DNA of 21,016 nt from Chloroflexota bacterium (GCA_013153335.1 JAADEP010000047.1:1-21016), one strand, 5' to 3'; counted from the first letter of the stretch, positions 1 through 7,666 are shown. Program-made: numbers and translations. Notes: a model not told the origin generated them from the sequence alone.

Positions 1-794
1 GACCATTGGTAAAGGTACCAAACAAAGCGCCGCACATCGGGCACGACTCGCGGCTGCCATCCATAGCGCTGTTGAAACGCGCGCGCGAGTTGCCGGCTCA
101 GGCGGCGATGTTGCCCGGGGGGAAGGCCCCAATACGGCGAAAACCGCTTCGTCCGGACCGCGCGCCAGACTTCGCGCACGTCGAGCCACCGAACCCACGG
201 GTCGGTCGCCAACCTCGCGCGCAACCGTGCGCCCAACGCCTCGAGCCGGCCTTGCACAAACGCGTACGAGCGCCAACCAGGATGGCTCGCGGGATATCCC
301 CGTTGCAGAAGCAGCCTTCGCCAAAGGGATTGGGCCCAGGTCACCGGCGAACCAGCCGCGTGCTCGAGCAGCCCGAGCGCGAACCAGCCCGGGGGTCGGG
401 TCACGCGGCGTGCTTCGCGCAGGCATGCGTCCACGTCCGCGACCAAATGCAACATATGCACGCTTATCACTACGTCAAAACGCGCTTGGGGGAAGGGCAA
501 GCGGCACGCGTCGGCCAGGACAAGCGACAAAGCCGCGGGCCGATCCACGCGCTGTTGCAAAAAGCGCAGCATGCGTTCCGACAAATCCACCCCGACGAGC
601 GGCAGGTGGCGAGCTAACGGAGCGCCCACGCGACCGGTGCCAATCCCGATCTCCAGGCCGGCTCGGGCATGCGGAAGCGCAGCCACCAGACGCTGCGCGG
701 CTTGTTCTAATACCCACGGCGGAATGCCTCGGGAACGATGGTACTGGGCAGGGTCACCCGCATAGGCGCTCGAAGGCACGGAAGGCGAGGTCAC
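1..794 (-). CDS. SAM-dependent class I methyltransferase (partial, 3' end cut by window edge)
   Basis: Reading the minus strand from a GTG at 794 gives 264 open codons to the window edge with no stop. The protein shows the class I methyltransferase fold: motif I LEIGIGTGR (E48-G50-G52-G54) binds S-adenosylmethionine, GVDLS (D70) is the acidic ribose-binding strand, and ADACRLPFPQARFDVVIS (about 94-111) is the motif II/III region typical of the UbiE/Methyltransf_11 group. The C-terminal part (about 150-264) is basic and Trp/Arg rich and I cannot assign it a substrate. The frame contains no ATG before codon 75, so GTG at 794 is chosen. GGAAG at 808-812 may be its ribosome binding site, although the 13-nt spacing is long. 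It begins 18 bases after the phosphatase stop, in the same frame, so the two are probably co-transcribed. The long plus-strand open frames here are shadows. The family is sure; the substrate is unknown. Confidence 0.85.
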   Translation of the reverse strand, partial: MTSPSVPSSAYAGDPAQYHRSRGIPPWVLEQAAQRLVAALPHARAGLEIGIGTGRVGAPLARHLPLVGVDLSERMLRFLQQRVDRPAALSLVLADACRLPFPQARFDVVISVHMLHLVADVDACLREARRVTRPPGWFALGLLEHAAGSPVTWAQSLWRRLLLQRGYPASHPGWRSYAFVQGRLEALGARLRARLATDPWVRWLDVREVWRAVRTKRFSPYWGLPPGQHRRLSRQLARAFQQRYGWQPRVVPDVRRFVWYLYQW

Positions 795-812
795 GGACAG
801 GCGAGCACTTCC

Positions 813-1364
813 TTAGCATGAGGTTTGCAAGCGCTCGCGCAAGCGAGGCCACGAGCGCACGAACTCTTCTTGCTCGCGGGTCTCAACCGCGCCTGGGATG
901 TAACGGCGCACCCAGTTCAGCGCAGCCTCAGGGGCCATTTGCAGGGCCTCTTGCGCCCAGCACGCGAGAAAAAGCCCCGTACGTCCACGGCCAGCCGCGC
1001 AATGCACCGCGACACTGGCCCCCTGCTCGAGCGCGTCTTGGGTCCAGGCCAGCGCGTCTTGGAATTGTGACAAACGTTGCGGTGTGTGAAAATCAGGGAT
1101 GGGATGATGCAGCACTTCTAGGCCATGCTGTTGATACCATTGCAACAAATCCCGTTGGGGAATGGCCGCGAGCTCTTCATCCGTGACCAGAACAACCACA
1201 TGCGTAATTCCGAGCGAAAGGTAAGCATTCCATAAATTTTTGTCAAAATCATGCTCGCTAAACGGCATCGCGCTGGCGAAGAGCCGTCCCGCGAAAGGTG
1301 TTCCCAATTCATACATAGCGCTAACCCCAATACCCGGAGTCAAAACCTGGCGTCCATTTTTCAT
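813..1364 (-). CDS. Dual-specificity (DSP-type) protein phosphatase
   Basis: This 183-aa protein carries the cysteine phosphatase signature HCAAGRGRTG (H121, nucleophile C122, phosphate-loop R128: C-x5-R). The upstream IPDFHTP (D91) is where the general acid Asp of dual-specificity phosphatases lies. It is a single compact domain with no signal peptide or membrane segment, so it is probably cytoplasmic. Phosphotyrosine, phosphoserine or a small phosphorylated molecule are all possible substrates. The start is uncertain. ATG at 1364 gives the longest sensible form, but an extended -10 (TGGTACAAT, 1363-1371) overlaps that codon. ATG at 1316 (MYELG...), 8 nt after a GGGG, would give a 167-aa protein and a leader of about 40 nt, and still keeps the whole fold. 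Frame extension upstream to 1439 has no support. The methyltransferase gene follows directly. Confidence 0.85.
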   Translation of the reverse strand: MKNGRQVLTPGIGVSAMYELGTPFAGRLFASAMPFSEHDFDKNLWNAYLSLGITHVVVLVTDEELAAIPQRDLLQWYQQHGLEVLHHPIPDFHTPQRLSQFQDALAWTQDALEQGASVAVHCAAGRGRTGLFLACWAQEALQMAPEAALNWVRRYIPGAVETREQEEFVRSWPRLRERLQTSC

Positions 1365-1371
1365 TGTACCA
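1363..1371 (-). promoter_or_regulatory. Extended -10 promoter element (TGGTACAAT)
   Basis: On the minus strand TGG-TACAAT matches the extended -10 consensus TGN-TATAAT at five of six hexamer positions. The same nine bases occur in front of ddl (13360-13368). No convincing -35 hexamer lies 16-18 nt upstream. It would drive the phosphatase/methyltransferase pair, with the transcript starting near 1356, which favours the ATG at 1316 as the real start. Confidence 0.5.
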
Positions 1372-1446
1372 CGTCGCCCCCAAGAAAGCGCGCGCAATCT
1401 GGCCCAGCGCCCAAGACCGGGCCGCGCGATGGGCGCCAAGGAAATC

Positions 1447-1455
1447 TGCTATAAT
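1447..1455 (+). promoter_or_regulatory. Extended -10 promoter element (TGCTATAAT)
   Basis: A perfect extended -10 (TGC-TATAAT) lies 35 nt upstream of the fucose synthase ATG. It is the best candidate promoter for the plus-strand genes that begin at 1490. No TTGACA-like -35 is present at the usual spacing, which is common for extended -10 promoters. The element faces away from the phosphatase promoter at 1363-1371, about 80 bases away. Confidence 0.6.
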
Positions 1456-1489
1456 CAGGCCGGTTGAGCTCGCCAACGGAGGTGAAGGG

Positions 1490-2446
1490 ATGTCGGACTT
1501 CTGGAAAGGAAAGCGTGTGACCGTCACGGGCGGGGCCGGATTTTTGGGGTCTTACGTAGTGGAAGAGCTCCGGCGCCGCGGGGCCGAAGACATTTTCATT
1601 CCACGAAAACGGGACTATGATTTGGTGCAGCACGAGGCAGTGCTGCGCTTGTTGCACGACGCGCAGCCCGACATCATCATCCATTTGGCTGCAAATGTGG
1701 GCGGAATCGGCGCGAATCGAAAGCGGCCGGCCGAGTTCTTTTATGACAACCTGATGATGGGCGTGCAGCTAATGCACGAAGCTTGGCGACACGGGGTGCA
1801 GAAGTTCGTGGCCATCGGGACGGTATGCGCCTACCCCAAATACACCCCCGTGCCCTTCAAAGAAGAAGACTTGTGGAACGGCTATCCGGAAGAGACCAAT
1901 GCGCCGTATGGCCTGGCCAAGAAGATGTTGCTGGTTCAGGCTCAAGCCTATCGGCAACAATACGGCTTCAACGCGATTTATTTACTGCCCGCGAACTTGT
2001 ATGGCCCCCGGGATAACTTTGACCTGGAGACGTCCCACGTCATCCCGGCCATGATCCGCAAATTCGTGACCGCCAAAGAGCGCGGCGGGCCGGTCGTGCT
2101 CTGGGGCGATGGAAGCCCCACACGCGAGTTTCTATACGCGGGCGACGCGGCCGAGGCTATTGTCGAGGCCACGGAAAAATACGACGGGCCTGAGCCGGTC
2201 AACATCGGCACCGGCGAGGAGATCTCCATCCGCCGCCTGGCCGAGACCATCGCCCAAATGGTAGGTTACGAGGGCGACATTGTTTGGGACACCACCAAAC
2301 CGAACGGCCAACCGCGGCGGAAACTCGATACCAGCCGGGCCAAAGCCTACTTCGGATGGGAGGCCAAAACGCCTTTTGAAGAAGGCCTGCGCAAGACCAT
2401 TGACTGGTACCTGGCCCATCGGCAGGAGATCGAAGGTGAAGGATAG
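1490..2446 (+). CDS. fcl: GDP-L-fucose synthase (NAD-dependent epimerase/dehydratase family)
   Basis: This 318-aa protein is an extended short-chain dehydrogenase that converts GDP-4-keto-6-deoxymannose to GDP-L-fucose (3,5-epimerisation and reduction), a nucleotide sugar for surface polysaccharides. The Rossmann motif VTGGAGFLG (12-20) binds NADP. The active site is visible as T111 and C113 (GTVCAYP), Y140 and K144 (YGLAK, the YxxxK pair), and H183 in SHVIPAMI, matching the Ser/Thr-Tyr-Lys set plus the epimerising Cys and His of the E. coli enzyme. The length is typical. ATG at 1490 is chosen because GGAGG at 1478-1482 precedes it and because the frame upstream runs through the promoter. The gene overlaps the following permease by 11 bases, so synthesis and export of a fucose-containing glycan are probably linked. 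No gmd (GDP-mannose dehydratase) is in view. Confidence 0.93.
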   Translation: MSDFWKGKRVTVTGGAGFLGSYVVEELRRRGAEDIFIPRKRDYDLVQHEAVLRLLHDAQPDIIIHLAANVGGIGANRKRPAEFFYDNLMMGVQLMHEAWRHGVQKFVAIGTVCAYPKYTPVPFKEEDLWNGYPEETNAPYGLAKKMLLVQAQAYRQQYGFNAIYLLPANLYGPRDNFDLETSHVIPAMIRKFVTAKERGGPVVLWGDGSPTREFLYAGDAAEAIVEATEKYDGPEPVNIGTGEEISIRRLAETIAQMVGYEGDIVWDTTKPNGQPRRKLDTSRAKAYFGWEAKTPFEEGLRKTIDWYLAHRQEIEGEG

Positions 2447-3302
2447 CTCGGCTCCGACCCCGGAGGTCGCGCCAACGCCAGCCAAACCGTTTATTGTGCT
2501 CCGCCCCCCGCGCGGATGGGGGTTCCCGGACTTCCGCGAGTTGTGGCAATACCGGGAGCTTTTGTATTTCCTCACGTGGCGCGACATCAAGGTGCGCTAT
2601 AAGCAAACCCTGCTGGGCGTCTCATGGGCCATCCTGCAGCCCTTCATCAGCATGGTGGTCTTCAGCATCTTCTTTGGCCGATTGGCCAAACTGCCCTCGG
2701 ATGGCATTCCGTACCCGATTTTCTCCTACGCGGGGCTCCTGCCCTGGGATTTCTTCGTCAAAGCCTTCAATAAGGCCAGCCGCTCCCTGGTCGCGAGCCG
2801 ACCCATGCTCACAAAGGTGTATTTTCCCCGGTTGGCTATCCCGCTGGCCGCGGTGCTGGGCGCGCTGGTTGACTTCGCGCTCGCGTTCCTGGTCTTGGCC
2901 GGGCTCATGGTATGGTACGGCGTGCGCCCGACGCCTTATCTCTGGACCCTGCCTCTGTTCTTGCTGCTGGCGTTCATCGTGGCCTTTGGCGCGAGCTTAT
3001 GGGCGTCGGCGTTGAACGTGCTCTATCGAGACGTGGGCTACATCCTCCCCTTTGTGGTAAATTTGCTCTTTTTCGTCACGCCGGTCGTCTACGCGCCGAG
3101 CATGATTCCCGAACGCTGGCGGCTGATTTACGCGCTCAACCCCATGGCCGGCGTGGTCAATGGCTTTCGCTGGGCCTTGCTCCAGGCGCCGCCCGGTCCG
3201 GACCTGGGCATGCTCCTGTCGATAGGCGTCGCCCTCGTGGTCTTGGTCACAGGGCTGCTTTTCTTCCATTATATGGAGCGTTACTTTGCGGACCGGGTCT
3301 GA
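2436..3302 (+). CDS. ABC-2 type polysaccharide/polyol-phosphate export permease (TagG/Wzm family)
   Basis: With a GTG start at 2436 this is a 288-aa inner-membrane protein. AGGAG at 2424-2428, 7 nt upstream, decides this start; the in-frame ATG at 2280 lies deep inside fcl. After a cytoplasmic tail of about 45 residues comes the family hallmark RDIKVRYKQTLLGVSWAILQP, then about six hydrophobic segments. The last loop has ERWRLIYALNPMAGVVNGFRW, also typical of O-antigen, teichoic acid and capsule exporters. Such permeases work as dimers with an ATP-binding subunit (Wzt/TagH) that normally sits next door, but no ATPase gene follows in this window. The link to fcl suggests that a fucose-containing lipid-linked glycan is the cargo; that is inference. 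Confidence 0.92.
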   Translation: MKDSSAPTPEVAPTPAKPFIVLRPPRGWGFPDFRELWQYRELLYFLTWRDIKVRYKQTLLGVSWAILQPFISMVVFSIFFGRLAKLPSDGIPYPIFSYAGLLPWDFFVKAFNKASRSLVASRPMLTKVYFPRLAIPLAAVLGALVDFALAFLVLAGLMVWYGVRPTPYLWTLPLFLLLAFIVAFGASLWASALNVLYRDVGYILPFVVNLLFFVTPVVYAPSMIPERWRLIYALNPMAGVVNGFRWALLQAPPGPDLGMLLSIGVALVVLVTGLLFFHYMERYFADRV

Positions 3303-3418
3303 ACGCGGGGACCCGGACATCCCTCGCCACGCTCGGCGCGAGGCACGTGCGGGAGGCCCATCCACCCAAGCCGAAACCTTGCCCATGCAGAACGCATCCC
3401 TAACCGTCGGAGGTCTGT

Positions 3419-4741
3419 ATGCCCGGTGTGCCCGGTCCTGATGATACGCTGCGCGCAACCCTCAACAACGGTATCGTGGTTTACGCGCGCCCGAACTTCG
3501 CGAGCCCTTCCATCGTGATCGCGGGCTATCTGCCCGCGGGCGCGATATACGAACCCGAAGACCGCATCGGTTTGGCCGGCTTCACCGCCTCGATGCTGCT
3601 ACGCGGCACGAAAGACTATACGCACCAGCAGCTTTTTGACATCCTCGAAGGTATGGCAGCCACGCTGGCTATTCGCGGGCACATCCACACCACCACGTTC
3701 CAAGGCCGCGCGCTGGCCGAAGATCTGCCTACCCTGCTGCAGCTGCTCGCCCAAGCTTTGCGGTGGCCCACTTTCCCCAACGACGAACTGGAGAAGCGCC
3801 GGGCCCAAATCCTCACGCACCTGGCCGTGCGCAAACAAGACACCACTGCGCGCGCGGCCGAAACCGCGCACGCACTGCTCTATACGCCCACGCACCCTTA
3901 TGGCCGCACGATGGACCAGGTTGAAGCCGGAGTCCGGGCAACGCACCGGGACGATATGCTCGCGTTCCACCGACGATATTACGGCCCCCGCGGAATGGTC
4001 ATCGCGGTTGTTGGCGCGGTCGAACCCGAAGCCGCGCTCGAGCACGTGCGAGCCGCGTTCGAAGACTGGATCAACCCCGACCAACCCGAGGCAGCTCCCT
4101 CCCTCCCCCCAGTGCACCTCCCCGAGCAGGAGCTGCGCCAAGAGGTCGCTATTCCTGACAAGAGCCAGGCGGATATCGTTCTCGCGACCATCGGCCCCAG
4201 CCGCTTCGCGGAGGATTATCTCCCCGCGGCGCTGGGCAACAGCATTCTGGGCCGCTTCGGCATGATGGGCCGGATCGGCAAGGTCGTACGCGAACAAGCC
4301 GGCCTGGCCTATTACGCGTACTCCTCCCTAAGCGGGGGCATGGGCCCCGGGCCGTGGGATGTCATCGCGGGCGTGGCCCCTGAGAACGTCGCGCGCGCGC
4401 TCGCGTTGATTCAACAAGAGGTGCGCCGCTTCGTCGAAGAAGGCGTCACCGAGGACGAGCTCGCGGACGTGCAATCCCAGGCCATCGGGAGTCTGCCCCT
4501 GGAGTTGGAGACCAATGCTGGGGTCGCGCAAGCGCTTTTGCACCTGGAGCGTTATCGGTTGGGTTTGGACTACTATCGCCGATACCCGGCGATCATTCGC
4601 AGCATCACGACCGAGCAGGTGAACGCGGCCATACGGCATTATTGGCACCCGGGACGCTGGGCCATCGGCATCGCGGGGCCGCCCATGGCCGAGGCCCGAC
4701 CCTCCCCAACGTTAGAGCCCATCGGAGAGAAGCGCCCATGA
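3419..4741 (+). CDS. M16 family peptidase-like protein lacking the zinc-binding motif
   Basis: This 440-aa protein has the two-lobed M16B layout: an N-terminal lobe (about 10-220) and a C-terminal lobe (about 225-430) that contains VREQAGLAYYAYSS, the usual R/Y-bearing segment of this family. Active M16 enzymes carry HxxEH in a GLAHFLEHM context. Here the same place reads GLAGFTASM (51-59), so H54, E57 and H58 are replaced by G, A and S. The downstream Glu region reads RRAQILTHL and also lacks the ligand. It is therefore probably a non-catalytic subunit, as in heterodimeric bacterial M16B pairs and mitochondrial MPP-alpha; its catalytic partner is not in this window. GGAGG at 3409-3413 supports the ATG. 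Its stop overlaps the hisG ATG (ATGA). The 116 bases upstream show no promoter that I recognise. Confidence 0.88.
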   Translation: MPGVPGPDDTLRATLNNGIVVYARPNFASPSIVIAGYLPAGAIYEPEDRIGLAGFTASMLLRGTKDYTHQQLFDILEGMAATLAIRGHIHTTTFQGRALAEDLPTLLQLLAQALRWPTFPNDELEKRRAQILTHLAVRKQDTTARAAETAHALLYTPTHPYGRTMDQVEAGVRATHRDDMLAFHRRYYGPRGMVIAVVGAVEPEAALEHVRAAFEDWINPDQPEAAPSLPPVHLPEQELRQEVAIPDKSQADIVLATIGPSRFAEDYLPAALGNSILGRFGMMGRIGKVVREQAGLAYYAYSSLSGGMGPGPWDVIAGVAPENVARALALIQQEVRRFVEEGVTEDELADVQSQAIGSLPLELETNAGVAQALLHLERYRLGLDYYRRYPAIIRSITTEQVNAAIRHYWHPGRWAIGIAGPPMAEARPSPTLEPIGEKRP

Positions 4742-5775
4742 CCGCGGTCAAGGCATCTCGCGCCATACGCCTTGCGTTGCCATCCAAAGGCCGTCTGGCC
4801 GACGCCTCGCTGGACTTTTTGGCCCGAAGCGGCTTGGCCGTGCAGAAGCTCAACCCGCGGCAATACGTCGCGCACTTGCCGGCCATCCCCGGCTTAGAGG
4901 TGCTCTTCCAGCGCGCGGGGGATATCGTGGTTGGGGTTCGGCAAGGCAGTGTGGACTTTGGCATTACGGGCCTGGATATGGTGGAAGAAAAGCGCGGGGA
5001 TGGGGACGAAGTGCTCATTTTGCACGACGCGCTGGGGTTCGGACACTGCCGCTTGAGCGTCGCGGTCCCCGAAGCCTGGGCCCATGTTGAAACCATGGCG
5101 GATCTGGCCGCGTACACGGCCCAATTGCAGCGTCCTTTGCGGGTCGCGACCAAGTTCCCGCGTTTGACCGCGGCCTTTTTACAACGGCACCGCATCCCGC
5201 ATCAGCTCATTGGCCTGGAAGGTACGCTGGAGATCGCACCCACCCTGGGCATCGCGGACGTGATCGTGGATCTGGTCACCACGGGCCTCACACTGCGCGA
5301 CAATCGGTTGCGCGCGCTCAAAGACGGGGTGATTTTGCACTCACAGGCCGTCCTGATCGCCAACCGCCGCGCGCTGCAAACGCGGCCCGAGGCCTTGGAC
5401 GTCGCGCGACACTTGTTGGAATACATCGAAGCCCACTTGCGCGCGCAAGAGAACTATTTGGTGATCGCCAACGTGGCCGGCCAAAGCGCGGACGACGTCG
5501 CCCGCCTGGTGCAGTCCCAGCCCCACATTCGGGGCCTTCAAGGCCCGACCATTTCGCCGGTGTACGGTTACGATGGGCGCCAATGGTTCTCGGTGAGCAT
5601 TGTGGTCGCCCGCCGCGATTTGAACGACGCCATCGCGGAGCTGCGCGCCATTGGCGGGAGCGGGGTTATCGTCACCCCGGTGCGGTATATTTTTGAGGAA
5701 GAGCCACCGCGATTGCAGGCTCTGCTGCAAGCGCTGGGGCACCACAAGCCGAGTCGCCCCAACCCTAAGGAGTGA
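4738..5775 (+). CDS. hisG: ATP phosphoribosyltransferase, long form with C-terminal regulatory domain
   Basis: HisG makes the first step of histidine synthesis: ATP plus PRPP gives N1-(5-phosphoribosyl)-ATP. The 345-aa product has the N-terminal LALPSKGRL (12-20), SVDFGITGLD (71-80), VATKFPRLT (136-144) and the PRPP-binding loop EGTLEIAPTLGIADVIVDLV (161-180). Residues about 239-320 form the extra domain that binds histidine in long-form enzymes, so no HisZ partner is expected. It is somewhat longer than the usual long form of about 300 residues. ATG at 4738 overlaps the M16 stop by 4 bases, indicating translational coupling. No other his gene is nearby, so this is an isolated member of the pathway. 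The identification is firm. Confidence 0.93.
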   Translation: MTAVKASRAIRLALPSKGRLADASLDFLARSGLAVQKLNPRQYVAHLPAIPGLEVLFQRAGDIVVGVRQGSVDFGITGLDMVEEKRGDGDEVLILHDALGFGHCRLSVAVPEAWAHVETMADLAAYTAQLQRPLRVATKFPRLTAAFLQRHRIPHQLIGLEGTLEIAPTLGIADVIVDLVTTGLTLRDNRLRALKDGVILHSQAVLIANRRALQTRPEALDVARHLLEYIEAHLRAQENYLVIANVAGQSADDVARLVQSQPHIRGLQGPTISPVYGYDGRQWFSVSIVVARRDLNDAIAELRAIGGSGVIVTPVRYIFEEEPPRLQALLQALGHHKPSRPNPKE

Positions 5776-5779
5776 AGCC

Positions 5780-7030
5780 ATGCCCATTGACTGGGCCGCG
5801 CTCTACCGACAGGCGGAAAGCAAGATCCAAGGGCTGGCGGAACGCGAAGCACAACAGCGTTTGGCCCGAGAGCAAGCGCTGGAACATCTGCGCGCTTGGA
5901 CACCTCGCGAGGCTCGAGAGACCTTGCAAAGGGTCTTGGTTGCGCATCCGGACCTGGCGCGCAATGTGCGTACCGCGTGGCCCATCGAGGACGACATCCG
6001 CCTCGACCAGGGGCGCTGTCCGGGTGAAGATCCGTCCGCCGGGGCCGGCGAAGCCCTGGGGGAAGCAGGATGCCCACCGCCGCAGGACCCCCGGGTGACG
6101 ATTCGCGCGGCCGACGGGTCGCAAATCAGCCCGGATCACCACGCGCCGGTCTACTATGGCCTGGTGAACCTGGCCGCGGTCGAAATGCGGCCAGGCCAAA
6201 CGCCGGCCATCCTGCGCGAAACCCAGCTTTACACCGAGGCCGACCTGGTCGACAAGGAAAACGACGTCGCGTATATCGCAAGCATGCGAGACGTGGGCGA
6301 ACTTCGCTTACTAGGCGCGCGGATATCACCAGGCCAAACAGGGTATCCGCAAATCGGGTTGCTCGACGGTCCGCTCGAGTTCTGGCGCCGCGGAGCAGGC
6401 GAGCAGGCGATGCAGCATTTGGCGCGGACGTATTCCACCCTGCTGGCCCAATGGGTCGAACGTGGCATGGTGATCGCGGGGTATGTGGACCGGCCGCGCA
6501 GCGCGACCGTGGTCCGAATGCTCGCGCTGCTTGACATGGTTCAGCAGGGCCGGTTGTCCTTGCAGCCCGAATCAGGCGGGCCGGTCGTCCGTCCGAGTGA
6601 AGTGTATCAACACTGGCCGGGTCTCACCGACGCCACGCTTTGGCTGACCGTGCTTCGCCCCGGCCAACGCTCGCCTCTGTTCCGCACCTGGGTGCCTGTC
6701 ACGCCTGACCCGCAACGCGCCCCCGGGACGCATCCGCATTTCTTCTACTTCCGCCTGCCCCATGGGCGCGGGCTCGCGCGGGTGGACATCCCCGAGGCCG
6801 TGGCCCAGGCCCCTCATCAAGTCGACCTGCTCCATCGGGCGCTTTGGCACCAGGTCCACCTTATCCCCGAGCGATACTACCCATACGTACTCATTCGCGC
6901 GCACGAGGAGGCCGTGGTCCGCTACGCGGAACGGGAGCAAGTCGAGGCTTTGCTGTTGCGTTTGTGGGCCACCTACAGGCGAGAATGGGTCGCGGCATCG
7001 GACAAGGCCCGGCTCAAGCACGCGCTTTAG
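5780..7030 (+). CDS. nurA: NurA-domain 5'-3' nuclease
   Basis: This 416-aa protein has the NurA nuclease layout. A helical, charged N-terminus (1-105) leads to the metal-binding AADGSQ (D112), then GLLDGPL (D196), GYVDRPRS (235-241), and the C-terminal YYPYVLIRAHEEAVV with H375. These match the Asp, Asp and His positions conserved in the family. NurA works with the HerA hexameric ATPase on DNA ends, giving 5' resection during double-strand break repair. AAGGAG at 5767-5772 lies inside the end of hisG, 7 nt before this ATG, so the gene is translated with the hisG operon. The next gene encodes a HAS-barrel-like protein instead of a full HerA. Residues 80-102 are a low-complexity insert rich in Gly, Pro and Glu. 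The function is established for archaeal members and inferred here. Confidence 0.85.
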   Translation: MPIDWAALYRQAESKIQGLAEREAQQRLAREQALEHLRAWTPREARETLQRVLVAHPDLARNVRTAWPIEDDIRLDQGRCPGEDPSAGAGEALGEAGCPPPQDPRVTIRAADGSQISPDHHAPVYYGLVNLAAVEMRPGQTPAILRETQLYTEADLVDKENDVAYIASMRDVGELRLLGARISPGQTGYPQIGLLDGPLEFWRRGAGEQAMQHLARTYSTLLAQWVERGMVIAGYVDRPRSATVVRMLALLDMVQQGRLSLQPESGGPVVRPSEVYQHWPGLTDATLWLTVLRPGQRSPLFRTWVPVTPDPQRAPGTHPHFFYFRLPHGRGLARVDIPEAVAQAPHQVDLLHRALWHQVHLIPERYYPYVLIRAHEEAVVRYAEREQVEALLLRLWATYRREWVAASDKARLKHAL

Positions 7031-7039
7031 GAGGACAAG

Positions 7040-7666
7040 ATGGCCGCATCGCTTCTGGGTCGTTTGTTGCGCGCCACGCTGAGCGAATTCGTGGTCGGTA
7101 CACGCAGCACCGCGCTGGGCCAGGGCGCGCAGTTCGGCGCGATGGTTCAAGCCAACATCGGGGCCGAAGCCGACTTTGTGCTCTACGGGCTCATCGCCGA
7201 CATCCGCATCCCCGAGGACCAGCTGGTGCGCCAGCTGTCATTGGCGCCGGCCAACCCGCGCGAAGTGCTGGCCGACCAGCATGAAAACCGCATCGTCCCG
7301 GTGGAGATCGCGGTCCGCACCATTGGCTACAAAACACCCACGGGCGAGATCGTCTATCTTTTACCGCCCCAACCGCCCCTTAGCCTGACCGCGATTCGTC
7401 CTGTGGGACCCCAAGCGCTCCTCGCGTTCGTGCAAGCCCACCCCCAGCCGGGCTACTTGCGCGCGCTGGTGCAGGCAACCGACATCCCCTTGGCCGACCT
7501 CCTGACAACCCACCTGCGCCAGGTCCACCAAGCCTTGCCGGCCGAAACCCGCGACGCGTGGCTACACAACGCGGTCCGCTACCTGCTCCAGCTCCTGCGC
7601 GACGACTACGAGCGCCTGGCCCAGGTCCTCGAATCCCTGCGCTTCGGCGGTCTGTTTCGCGAATAA
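7040..7666 (+). CDS. HAS-barrel-like protein (HerA N-terminal domain type), no ATPase domain
   Basis: This 208-aa protein follows nurA by 9 bases, with AGGAGG at 7029-7034 overlapping the nurA stop. The first 125 residues look like the HAS barrel, the beta-barrel that in HerA comes before the motor domain: SEFVVGT, AQFGAMVQA, LYGLIADIRIPEDQLVRQL and, later, VPVEIAVRTIGY. The remaining 80 residues are predicted helical, with no Walker A (GxxxxGK[ST]) or Walker B, so this is not a truncated motor that could still work alone. HAS barrels mediate NurA-HerA docking, so a role as adaptor or NurA partner is reasonable. The assignment rests on pattern and gene context and needs a profile search. The gene ends 19 bases before the converging mutase gene. 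Confidence 0.6.
   Translation: MAASLLGRLLRATLSEFVVGTRSTALGQGAQFGAMVQANIGAEADFVLYGLIADIRIPEDQLVRQLSLAPANPREVLADQHENRIVPVEIAVRTIGYKTPTGEIVYLLPPQPPLSLTAIRPVGPQALLAFVQAHPQPGYLRALVQATDIPLADLLTTHLRQVHQALPAETRDAWLHNAVRYLLQLLRDDYERLAQVLESLRFGGLFRE

Noticed and set aside
6..1186. Two long plus-strand open frames (6-617 and 227-1186)
   Set aside because: Arg/Pro/Ala-rich, no family resemblance, and antisense to a methyltransferase and a phosphatase with clear motifs.
2280..2435. Upstream extension of the permease to the ATG at 2280
   Set aside because: Would overlap most of the fcl C-terminus; the GTG at 2436 has an ideal AGGAG and gives the family's normal N-terminus.
3303..3418. Possible terminator or small gene between the permease and the M16 homologue
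   Set aside because: Only a weak imperfect stem (about 3320-3345) without a T-run, and no open frame with a ribosome binding site.
3599..4297. 232-codon minus-strand open frame
   Set aside because: Antisense to the M16 homologue, which has a ribosome binding site and a recognisable fold.
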